Origin: Marinobacter sp. HL-58
GTDB lineage: Bacteria; Pseudomonadota; Gammaproteobacteria; Pseudomonadales; Oleiphilaceae
DNA: 64,000 nucleotides
NCBI RefSeq assembly: GCF_001314605.1
Contig: NZ_LIHP01000004.1
Location: 434,001-498,000 of the forward strand
Direction of reading: 5' to 3'
Shown: positions 17,243 through 24,634 of the stretch, piece by piece
Layout: the number at the start of each line of letters is the position of its first letter
Numbering within the stretch: position 1 is the stretch's first letter
The notes under the pieces: generated by a model
The model's database searches: none
What the model was told of the DNA's origin: nothing
The model's input: only the letters and a program-made list of their open reading frames with translations
Translations under genes and position numbers: made by a program

Positions 17243-18047
17243 AATGGGCACCTTGCAGGATCTAAGATTTTATAATGCTATGAAGCTAAATTTTATCAGC
17301 AGCGTTTCAGAAACCTATCAGGAAACAGAACCTTAAACAATTGGGCACGATACTCTCTAAACGAGAAATCAAGGTAAAAACAAGGGTTACGACACGGGAG
17401 TTTAGTTGGCCAATGATCCAAATTGTGAGGTTTCAGGGACTTTACTGAAGAAACGTTATCTCGCAGTTTGGATTTACGGTCTGATTCAGAGGGGTTCTAC
17501 CTCGTTACTGCTGACACGTCTAAAAGGAGACCCCATGGGCCTTCACCGGACGCCCTAATTGGAGCCTGCTTATGCAGGCGTTGGAGCACCTATCACAGGC
17601 CAACCTAAAGAGCCTGTTTCGGCACTGCAAAAAGGTCCGCTTTCCAATGAACGCGGGCTTTTACAGATGCCTTGCCAATGTTCGCTTTAGTGTTTTAAAG
17701 CGAACCTACCCCGGTTCAGGCTCAATCCACCCATCGAAATTGTGCGATTTGTCGCCCTTGTAGTGGTGTGAGGTGCAACTGCTTTTCCGTTTCTCGTTCT
17801 AGGTGTCCCCGTGCCTAGCTCTGAGAGAGCGATCCACAGCCAAAACCTCACAGGGGAAAATACTGCCGCCGATCATCGACTGCCCCCCCTTCTTCCACAC
17901 AGAATGTGGCGACCGTGTTAGCTACACAGTTCGTTCAGGTTGAGCATGTCTTGGCGTTGCAATTTAGGTTCAACCCTAAAACGCCCGCACTTGGTAGATC
18001 GTCAGATTCGGTTAAGCTGGACCTTCACAATGAATGAGGCAATCAGC
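17243..18047. other. about 800-base gap with a 10-bp hairpin
   Basis: No supported gene. It holds a perfect hairpin: GTTCGCTTTA at 17680-17689 and its complement at 17696-17705 with a 6-base loop. The hairpin has no T-tract. The region may carry the helicase promoter at its left end. Confidence 0.4.
17680..17705. repeat. 10-bp perfect hairpin
   Basis: Stem of ten perfect pairs around a six-base loop in non-coding DNA. Could be a protein-binding palindrome or part of a small RNA; function not visible. Confidence 0.6.
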
Positions 18048-18449
18048 ATGACCGCGATTATTCTGATGATTATTGGGGCAACGCTCGGCGAGCAACTTGG
18101 CACATGGGGAGGCATAGTGGGTGCTTATATCGGTCTGGCGTTAGCAACTCCAACTAAACACACAAGCTCATTCAACAACATTGATTGCGAGTCCGAGAAC
18201 AACCCAACTTCATCGTGGCTACCGGACTTTCTTCCAGACTCACCACACCTGTCATTACTCAATCCCGAGTTACCCACTTTGCTTCATGACGATATCAGCG
18301 ATTCTTCAACTCTACTCGACGATCAAATGGGGTTTTCAGGTTCATCCTACATGAATCCTGCCAGCGGACTACCAATGATTGATGACGGTATTGCCGGTTT
18401 TGATGTCGGAGGCAATACCTTTGGGACGAGCTCTGATGATTTTCTTTAA
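18048..18449 (+). CDS. small membrane-anchored hypothetical protein
   Basis: 133 residues from the ATG at 18048, eight bases after GAGG; an ATG six codons upstream lacks such spacing. The first 33 residues form a hydrophobic, glycine-rich segment (IILMIIGATLG, then GGIVGAYIGLALA) that is probably one or two packed membrane helices. The rest is polar, rich in Ser, Asp and Pro, with an acidic end (SSDDFL). No family recognised. It precedes the excisionase-integrase pair on the same strand but is separated by 155 bases. Confidence 0.5.
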   Translation: MTAIILMIIGATLGEQLGTWGGIVGAYIGLALATPTKHTSSFNNIDCESENNPTSSWLPDFLPDSPHLSLLNPELPTLLHDDISDSSTLLDDQMGFSGSSYMNPASGLPMIDDGIAGFDVGGNTFGTSSDDFL

Positions 18450-18604
18450 TTTTCTAGAAAACTCGATCCGATGTCGTCGAAAAACCCCATTTAACGTCAC
18501 AAAACAGAGAGCCGGCCACATAAGATCTGAACATGAGCCTTTTGAACGGATACTCAGAATCCAATAGGGCTCTCGATACCCAAAAGATCTGGCTGGAGTT
18601 CAAT

Positions 18605-18844
18605 ATGAGACCCGTTTCAATTAAAACATTCATCGAGATTATTTACTGCGACGACGACAACCCGCCGTCCGAATCGACCATCCGTCGACGAATTCACGAA
18701 ATCCCTGGGGCATTTCGAGACGGGAGGCGGTGGCGCATCGACCTGGATTATTATCTCGAGGTCATGGACAAGCGCATTCGAGGTCTGCCCGAAAGCATCC
18801 ATGAAGCGAACTTCCTTCAATCTCTGGCTAATCAGCTTCGGTAA
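18605..18844 (+). CDS. excisionase-like DNA-binding protein
   Basis: 79 residues from the ATG at 18605, which has GGAG six bases in front; an ATG at 18533 is a weaker alternative. The layout is that of Xis-type proteins: a short winged helix-turn-helix (SIKTFIEIIY, then SESTIRRRIHEIPG) followed by GRRWRID, a common wing signature. It ends two bases before the integrase ATG, so the two are co-expressed. Probable directionality factor for excision of the island. Confidence 0.7.
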   Translation: MRPVSIKTFIEIIYCDDDNPPSESTIRRRIHEIPGAFRDGRRWRIDLDYYLEVMDKRIRGLPESIHEANFLQSLANQLR

Positions 18845-18846
18845 CA

Positions 18847-20091
18847 ATGGCACCGCAACGCAGGAAGCCTGGCCAACGATGGTTAGCCCAATACCCGGGC
18901 CTCTACATCCGTGACCGTGATGGAATCTTCTACGTTCGCCATCCGGTCACGCGTAAACAGGGAAGCCTACAAACCAGTGACCGCAACGTGGCAATACGCC
19001 GCTGGGCTATGCTCCAGCAAATGTGGGAGCAGGAACGGAAAGACTTTGATGCCAGAGAAATGGCAGACAATCTCTCCATGGTCGAATCTGTCGATGCAGC
19101 CACTCGGATAACACTCAGAGAATACCTGCATTATTGGCGCACCAAGCTGATTGGTCACGAAGTCGTGAAGGGAAAAATACGCTGGGGCGAATGCAAGGTG
19201 TTCAGCCAGCGTGGCCGTAACCGGGGTCGTCCGATTGCAATGGGCACCCGAGCCGACTACGCCGCGGATGCTCAGCAAATGGAATCTAATGAGCATTCCA
19301 ATTTTTTGCTCTCGGACCCACAACTTCTTCGACGGATCAGGCGCCTCCTCTCCCCCTGGCAGACGAAGCCCACGCACTACAACGGGCTCAGAAACACCTT
19401 GTCTCGGGTTTTCACCCAGGCAGTCCAGGACGGCCTCATCGATAGAAATCCAATGCGGGATATCCAAAAGATCAGCGAACCCAAGCGAGAGGTCCTGATT
19501 CCGGATGAAGCCTACAAGGAAATCACCGCCCGACTCTGCGTCCATAAAATCAACAGGCGCAAGATGAACGGAACCTGGCGGGCAAAAATCTGCGACATGA
19601 TTTACATGATGAGCCAACAACCAATCGATGTTTTCGGACTAAAGGAAGATCAGATCAAGGATAACGAGGGTGAGTTTGGCGAAATCCTCTTCGCACGACA
19701 CAAAACCGGCGTGCCCATCGTTATTGAGATGAACGAAGACCTGAGAGCACTGATCGAATGGTTCAGGGATTGGAAGCGTGAGCAGGAAATCATTTCGCCA
19801 TATCTGATGGTCTACCCTCGATATTTCAATTTCAGGAGTCGCACAAAACCGGTGCGGCACCGTTTCATGCAAATATCTTGGGCAAAGGCCTGTGAAGAGG
19901 CCGGATACAAGGGTAAGTATCAATTGCGAGACTTGAGGAAGAAGGGCTTAACTGATGAGTTTTTGTCCCAGGGAGAAAACAACAAAGGTGGTCACGAGAC
20001 CGAGGCAATGCGCAAACACTACCGATTGGTTCGCCCGCCAGAGCGATCAAAATCGACTCTGAAATCGCTCCGCGATCCGGAAAATCCATGA
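18847..20091 (+). CDS. tyrosine-recombinase integrase, probably impaired
   Basis: 414 residues. The C-terminal half has the tyrosine-recombinase core: LRDLRKKGLTD for box II, then GGHETEAMRKHY with His 383 and the nucleophile Tyr 392. The box I region reads SQQPIDVFGL, where the family usually has GQR-G-D; the catalytic Arg is Gln 258 (CAA at 19618-19620), one transition away from CGA. If so, the enzyme may be inactive, but an alignment is needed because box I could be offset. The gene points at the 3' end of tRNA-Cys less than 100 bases away, the standard arrangement for an island integrase. Confidence 0.8.
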   Translation: MAPQRRKPGQRWLAQYPGLYIRDRDGIFYVRHPVTRKQGSLQTSDRNVAIRRWAMLQQMWEQERKDFDAREMADNLSMVESVDAATRITLREYLHYWRTKLIGHEVVKGKIRWGECKVFSQRGRNRGRPIAMGTRADYAADAQQMESNEHSNFLLSDPQLLRRIRRLLSPWQTKPTHYNGLRNTLSRVFTQAVQDGLIDRNPMRDIQKISEPKREVLIPDEAYKEITARLCVHKINRRKMNGTWRAKICDMIYMMSQQPIDVFGLKEDQIKDNEGEFGEILFARHKTGVPIVIEMNEDLRALIEWFRDWKREQEIISPYLMVYPRYFNFRSRTKPVRHRFMQISWAKACEEAGYKGKYQLRDLRKKGLTDEFLSQGENNKGGHETEAMRKHYRLVRPPERSKSTLKSLRDPENP

Positions 20092-20096
20092 ATCGT

Positions 20097-20127
20097 TGTC
20101 GCCATTTTGTCGCCATGATGTCGCCAT
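20097..20127. repeat. three TGTCGCCAT direct repeats with 11-base period
   Basis: TGTCGCCAT at 20097-20105, 20108-20116 and 20119-20127, exactly one helical turn apart, between the integrase stop and the tRNA-Cys 3' end. Position and spacing suit arm-type recombinase or accessory-factor sites of an attachment region; this is inference. Confidence 0.7.
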
Positions 20128-20183
20128 CAAAACACCGGCTCTGGCTCGAAACTGGTAACTAACTGTAAATAAAGGTAAAGAAA

Positions 20184-20257
20184 TGGAGGCGCGGGTCGGA
20201 ATCGAACCGGCGTACACGGAGTTGCAGTCCGCTGCATAACCACTCTGCCACCGCGCC
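20184..20257 (-). tRNA. tRNA-Cys(GCA)
   Basis: Full cloverleaf on the minus strand: acceptor GGCGCGG, anticodon GCA within CTGCAAC, T-loop GGTTCGATTCC, and encoded CCA at 20186-20184. Its 3' end faces the integrase, making it the probable attachment site of the island. Confidence 0.95.
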
Positions 20258-20323
20258 GGTAAAAGTTCGAAGGGGATTCGATACTTTTATGCTCTCAGGT
20301 GGGCATTGAGAGACTGTGTTGAT

Positions 20324-20399
20324 TGGAGCGGGAAACGAGATTCGAACTCGCGACCCCAACCTTGGCAAGGTTGTGCTCTACCAACTGAGCTATTCCCGC
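20324..20399 (-). tRNA. tRNA-Gly(GCC)
   Basis: Minus-strand cloverleaf with acceptor GCGGGAA, anticodon GCC within TTGCCAA, T-loop GAGTTCGAATCTC and encoded CCA. Read before tRNA-Cys on the same strand, matching the glycine-cysteine tRNA pair that follows pgsA in pseudomonads. Confidence 0.95.
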
Positions 20400-20579
20400 T
20401 TGATCAACGAGGGCGTATTCTACGGATTCGCTCGTTTGCGTCAACCTCTTTTTTCAACTTTCTGTTTTACTTCAGGTTCTTGATTATTTTTCACACAAGG
20501 AACCGGCGCCCCGGTGTAGAATTTCGGCTAGTATCAGGGTACGTTCCCCATTTCCCGAACACAGGCACAGGAAGTTTCG

Positions 20580-21704
20580 ATGCCGTCACCCGGCCAGCTC
20601 GACTATCAATCCGATCGCCTCGTCATCTCGGGCGACTGGACGCTGCCGAACTATGCCAGACTGAAACGGGCGGTGGAAACCGCGCTCGCCTCCGGGAAAA
20701 CGGTGGACGAGTCTCCGGACCTGACCTCCATCGGGGCTCTCGACACCGCCGGCGCTTCCCTGCTGGCGGACCTTCTGGGTTCCGGAAAACTGATAGAGCT
20801 GACCCATGAGACATCCACCCTTGCGCCGGAACGCCGGGATCTGCTGCGGCTGGTGGCCGATGCCATGGCTGCGCCCGATGAGGAAACGCCCCACCGGGGT
20901 TCGGCGCTCATCGCCTTCCTGGGCCGTGTTGGCCAGCAGGTTGAGCACTACTGGGCCCAGCAGCGCCTGCTGATGGGGTTTACCGGGCAGATCCTCGGAA
21001 CAATGGTCACCATCGCCCCAACCCCCTGGCGCTGGCGCATGACGTCCCTGGTCGCCCATATCCACCAGACCGGCCTGAATGCGCTACCTATTGTTGCCCT
21101 GCTGACGTTTCTGGTGGGTGCGGTGGTGGCCTTCCTGGGAGCCACCATTCTTGATGATTTTGGCGCCACCATTTACACCGTCAATCTGGTGGCATTTTCT
21201 TTCCTGCGGGAGTTTGGCGTGCTGTTGGCAGCCATTCTGCTGGCAGGCAGAACGGCCAGCGCCTTTACGGCACAGCTTGGGTCGATGAAAGCCAATGAGG
21301 AAATTGATGCACTAAGAACCTTCGGGCTCAGCCCCATTGAGCTGCTGGTGATTCCCCGGGTTCTGGCGATGGTTATCTCACTACCGATACTGACCTTTGT
21401 CGGTATGATCAGCGGCATTCTTGGCGGGTCACTGGTATGCGTGATGGTGCTGGATATCTCCGCGCCTCAGATCATCAATATCCTGGAAACCAAGGTCCGA
21501 GTGGTTCACTTCCTGGTGGGGCTCGGGAAAGCCCCCGTATTCGCCTTTGTGATCGCCGTTATCGGTTGCCTTGAGGGTTTCAAGGCCAGTGGCAGTGCGG
21601 AATCAGTCGGCGAGCACACCACGTCTGCCGTGGTACAGTCGATCTTTATGGTCATTCTGCTGGATTCCATTGCTGCGATTTTCTTCATGGAGATGGGCTG
21701 GTGA
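20580..21704 (+). CDS. MlaE-family ABC permease with N-terminal STAS domain
   Basis: 374 residues. The first 100 form a STAS-like domain (DLTSIGALDTAGASLLADLLG is the signature), followed by a MlaE/YrbE permease domain with about five membrane helices and the family stretch QLGSMKANEEIDALRTFGLSPIE (spread across the motif). MlaE-type permeases move lipids between inner and outer membranes with an ATPase and an MCE-domain protein. In E. coli the STAS protein MlaB is separate, whereas here it is fused. First gene of a four-gene operon whose next start overlaps its stop. Confidence 0.9.
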   Translation: MPSPGQLDYQSDRLVISGDWTLPNYARLKRAVETALASGKTVDESPDLTSIGALDTAGASLLADLLGSGKLIELTHETSTLAPERRDLLRLVADAMAAPDEETPHRGSALIAFLGRVGQQVEHYWAQQRLLMGFTGQILGTMVTIAPTPWRWRMTSLVAHIHQTGLNALPIVALLTFLVGAVVAFLGATILDDFGATIYTVNLVAFSFLREFGVLLAAILLAGRTASAFTAQLGSMKANEEIDALRTFGLSPIELLVIPRVLAMVISLPILTFVGMISGILGGSLVCVMVLDISAPQIINILETKVRVVHFLVGLGKAPVFAFVIAVIGCLEGFKASGSAESVGEHTTSAVVQSIFMVILLDSIAAIFFMEMGW

Positions 21705-22507
21705 GTCAACACCCCTCGCAACAGGAAGTGGTGATCAGTGTCCGGAAGCTTTGCAACCGCTTCGGCACCAACGAGGTTCACAAAGATCTGGATCTGGATC
21801 TCTATCGCCGCGAAATACTGGGTGTGGTTGGCGGCTCCGGGACCGGCAAATCGGTATTGTTGCGCAGCATTGTCGGGCTGCATCAGCCGGACTCAGGCGC
21901 CATCGAGGTCTTCGGCGAGGAGTTGCAGGCACTCTCCCCTGACCAGCGTTCCCGCGTTGAGCGACGTTTTGGGGTGCTGTTCCAGAGTGGTGCCCTGTTT
22001 ACCTCGCTGACCCTGCAGGAAAACGTTGCCCTGCCCCTGATCGAGCACGCCAGGCTGTCCCGGGACGACGCAGAACACCTGGCACGGGTAAAACTGGCAC
22101 TGGTTGGCCTGCCGGGCAGCGCCTGCAACCGGGTACCCGCTGAACTCTCCGGAGGCATGGTCAAGCGCGCTTCACTGGCGCGGGCGCTGGCGCTGGACCC
22201 GGAGGTGCTGTTTCTGGACGAACCCACTGCCGGGCTTGATCCCATCGGTGCCGCCGCCTTTGACCGGTTGATTGTTACCCTGAGGGACGCGCTGGGTTTC
22301 AGTGTGTTTCTGGTGACCCATGATCTGGATACGCTATACAGTACCTGTGACCGGGTGGCGGTGTTGTCGGATAAACGGGTACTGGTTGAAGGCCCCCTGG
22401 AGACCGTGGAAACCACCGACGACCCGTGGATCCGGGACTACTTCCACGGCCCCAGGGGCCGGGCTGCCCAGGGGGCGCGGCCGGAAACTGACGGAGCGTA
22501 CAAATGA
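21701..22507 (+). CDS. MlaF-like ABC transporter ATP-binding protein
   Basis: 268 residues. Walker A is GGSGTGKS, the Q-loop lies in GVLFQSGALFTSLT, the ABC signature is LSGGMVKRASLARAL and Walker B is EVLFLDEPTAGLDP with the H-loop in LVTHDLDT. Start overlaps the permease stop by four bases (GTGA). It powers the MCE lipid transporter encoded by the same operon. Confidence 0.92.
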   Translation: MSQHPSQQEVVISVRKLCNRFGTNEVHKDLDLDLYRREILGVVGGSGTGKSVLLRSIVGLHQPDSGAIEVFGEELQALSPDQRSRVERRFGVLFQSGALFTSLTLQENVALPLIEHARLSRDDAEHLARVKLALVGLPGSACNRVPAELSGGMVKRASLARALALDPEVLFLDEPTAGLDPIGAAAFDRLIVTLRDALGFSVFLVTHDLDTLYSTCDRVAVLSDKRVLVEGPLETVETTDDPWIRDYFHGPRGRAAQGARPETDGAYK

Positions 22508-22525
22508 ACCGGGAGACCTGCTGAG

Positions 22526-23464
22526 ATGGAACCCAGAGCACATCATGTCCTGATCGGGCTGTTTACGCTTGTCTTTCTGGCCAGCGCGATGGTTTTCGCG
22601 TTGTGGTTGGGCAAGACCAGTAGCGACCGGGAGTATGCCTGGTACGAGGTTGTTTTTGATCGTGGTGTGAGCGGGCTGTCCGAAGGCAGCCCGGTCAAAT
22701 ACAGCGGTATAGAAGTGGGCGACGTATCGGAACTCAGCCTGGACCCGGAGGATCCCCGCAACGTGAGAGCCCTCATCCGGGTAGACAGCGAAGTACCGAT
22801 CAAGGAAGACACCCGGGCAGGCCTGGCCCTGACCAATATTACCGGCAGCATGAGCATCGAGCTGGAGGGTGGGAATCCGGACAGTCGCACCCTGGAAGGA
22901 AATCGCAACGCTCCGCCCTCCATCTATGCCGAGCCGTCAGCCTTCAGCACACTCATGTCCAGCAGCGAAAAACTCTTTGCCAAGCTTGATGATTTGATGA
23001 CGAACGCCAATGCCATGGTCACTCCCGATAACGCTCGCCATCTCAAGCGCAGCCTGGAAAATCTCGACACGATTTCTACAGGCCTGCTGGAGCAGCGGGA
23101 CGAACTCAGCAGGCTGGTGGCCAGTTTTGACCAGCTTAGCGGGCAGACCGAAAATACCCTGGAGACGTTTCGCCGCTTTGGTGTAACAGCCAATTCCATG
23201 CTGGACAATGAGGGGCGGCAGCTGTTCACCACCGCACAGAGCGCCATGAACTCCCTTGAGACCACAACTACGCGGCTCGAGGAGATCACTGCCAGAAATG
23301 AGGGATCACTGGACCAGGGCATGCAGGGTATCGGTGAACTGACCCCTGCCATGCGGGAGCTGCGCCATACCCTGCGCAGCCTCAACAGCGTGATTTATCG
23401 TTTCGAAGACGACCCGGCCGGGCTGCTGCTGGGCCGCGATCCTATCCAGGAGTTTGAGCCGTGA
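22526..23464 (+). CDS. MCE-domain (MlaD/PqiB-type) periplasmic protein
   Basis: 312 residues. One N-terminal membrane helix (LIGLFTLVFLASAMVFALWLG) anchors a single MCE domain at about residues 40-120 (VSGLSEGSPVKYSGIEVGDVSEL is its core). A long helical tail follows with repeated Glu, Leu and Thr. It forms the periplasmic lipid channel of the transporter. Next gene overlaps its stop. Confidence 0.88.
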   Translation: MEPRAHHVLIGLFTLVFLASAMVFALWLGKTSSDREYAWYEVVFDRGVSGLSEGSPVKYSGIEVGDVSELSLDPEDPRNVRALIRVDSEVPIKEDTRAGLALTNITGSMSIELEGGNPDSRTLEGNRNAPPSIYAEPSAFSTLMSSSEKLFAKLDDLMTNANAMVTPDNARHLKRSLENLDTISTGLLEQRDELSRLVASFDQLSGQTENTLETFRRFGVTANSMLDNEGRQLFTTAQSAMNSLETTTTRLEEITARNEGSLDQGMQGIGELTPAMRELRHTLRSLNSVIYRFEDDPAGLLLGRDPIQEFEP

Positions 23465-24063
23465 CAGCCACACCGATGCGTTTATTGATAACCACCATGG
23501 CAATGCTGTCCCTGGCCGCCTGCACAATATTCCCGGACAGGCCAGCCCACCAGATTTTCCAGTTACCGGCGCCGGAACTGCAGGCCAGCCCCGCCGCTGG
23601 CATCGACAGCGTGTTGCGGGTATCGACACCGCTGGCCGTGGCCCCTGTCGACAGCACCCGCATTCTGGTCAAACCGGAAGCTCATGAAATCCAGGCCTAC
23701 CAGGGAGCCCGCTGGAGCAACCGGGCGCCGGTGATGATCGGAAACCACCTGGTGGAAGCGTTCCGGCAGGACGGGCGCCTGAAAACCGTGGTCAGGGATA
23801 CCAGTGCGGTACGAAGTGATATGGCCCTGATGGGGGATCTCACGCGGTTCCAGGCAGAGTATGAGGATGGCAATCCTGTTATTCATCTGCAGCTGGACCT
23901 TCAACTGGTTGACGAACGCAGCCGGGAAACCATAGCCAGCAAACGCTTTACAATCAGCCATCCCGCTGGAGAAGCCTCTGTGGAGAGTGTGGCGGAAGCC
24001 TTTGGCAGGGCCAGCAATGAACTGGCCCGGCAAGTTGTCAGCTGGGCTGCGGACGAGCTTTGA
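23461..24063 (+). CDS. PqiC-like ABC transport auxiliary lipoprotein
   Basis: 200 residues from the GTG that overlaps the previous TGA; an ATG five codons later is an alternative. Lipobox LAAC in LSLAACTIF marks an outer-membrane lipoprotein. The body matches the ABC_trans_aux/PqiC type (RILVKPEAHEIQAYQGARWSNR, ending in EAFGRASNELARQV). It completes the transporter at the outer membrane. Converges with pgsA, with seven bases between stops. Confidence 0.85.
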   Translation: MTATPMRLLITTMAMLSLAACTIFPDRPAHQIFQLPAPELQASPAAGIDSVLRVSTPLAVAPVDSTRILVKPEAHEIQAYQGARWSNRAPVMIGNHLVEAFRQDGRLKTVVRDTSAVRSDMALMGDLTRFQAEYEDGNPVIHLQLDLQLVDERSRETIASKRFTISHPAGEASVESVAEAFGRASNELARQVVSWAADEL

Positions 24064-24069
24064 GCCGTA

Positions 24070-24627
24070 TCAGCCTGTTTTCTTCTCCGGAAACAGATCG
24101 GGCCAGGCTGCCTTGAGATACAGAATCATTGACCAGAAAGTCAGCACCGCCGCCACGTAAAGAAGCACCGTGCCTACATGGGTCCAGACCACGCCGGGCG
24201 GAAACGCCAGGAGTATGATAATGGCTACCATCTGGGCCGTGGTCTTGATTTTGCCGATGTAGGACACCGCCACACTCGCCCGGCTTCCGATCTCTGCCAT
24301 CCATTCCCTCAAGGCGGAAATCACGATTTCCCGGCCGATAATCACCGTGGCCGGAATGGTAAGAATGAAACTGGCATGGGATTCGATCAGTACCGTCAGG
24401 GCAACGGCCACCATCAGCTTGTCGGCGACCGGGTCCAGGAAGGCACCAAACGGTGTGCTCTGGTCCAGTTTCCTGGCCAGGTAACCATCCAGCCAGTCAG
24501 TGGCCGCCGCCAGCCCGAAAATGCCCGCGCTGACCAGATAGCTCCACTGGGCCGGCAGGTAATAGATGATCACGAACACCGGAATCATCAGAATGCGGGA
24601 GAGGGTGAGTATATTCGGTAGATTCAT
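24070..24627 (-). CDS. pgsA: CDP-diacylglycerol-glycerol-3-phosphate 3-phosphatidyltransferase
   Basis: 185 residues from the ATG at 24627 (MNLPNILTLSR, the usual PgsA N-terminus). The CDP-alcohol phosphotransferase motif is complete: DG-x2-AR-x8-G-x3-D-x3-D, from DGYLARKLDQ to FLDPVADK. Inner-membrane enzyme that makes phosphatidylglycerophosphate, the first committed step to phosphatidylglycerol. Last gene of gacA-uvrC-pgsA, seven bases behind uvrC. Confidence 0.95.
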   Translation of the reverse strand: MNLPNILTLSRILMIPVFVIIYYLPAQWSYLVSAGIFGLAAATDWLDGYLARKLDQSTPFGAFLDPVADKLMVAVALTVLIESHASFILTIPATVIIGREIVISALREWMAEIGSRASVAVSYIGKIKTTAQMVAIIILLAFPPGVVWTHVGTVLLYVAAVLTFWSMILYLKAAWPDLFPEKKTG

Positions 24628-24634
24628 GCGTTCC

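Noticed and set aside
17384..17395. Minus-strand GTGTCGTAACCC as a Ter site for the Tus-like protein
   Set aside because: Matches only part of the enteric Ter core and occurs once; not enough without binding data.
18048..18449. Glycine-rich membrane protein as holin or toxin
   Set aside because: Single hydrophobic region with a long polar tail and no partner gene; no support beyond hydrophobicity.
1..20100. Prophage or conjugative element
   Set aside because: Apart from integrase and Xis-like genes there are no capsid, tail, relaxase or type IV secretion genes in the window.
20097..20127. TGTCGCCAT repeats as further WYL operators
   Set aside because: They contain only one half of the palindrome and lie beside the integrase, not in a promoter of the WYL block.
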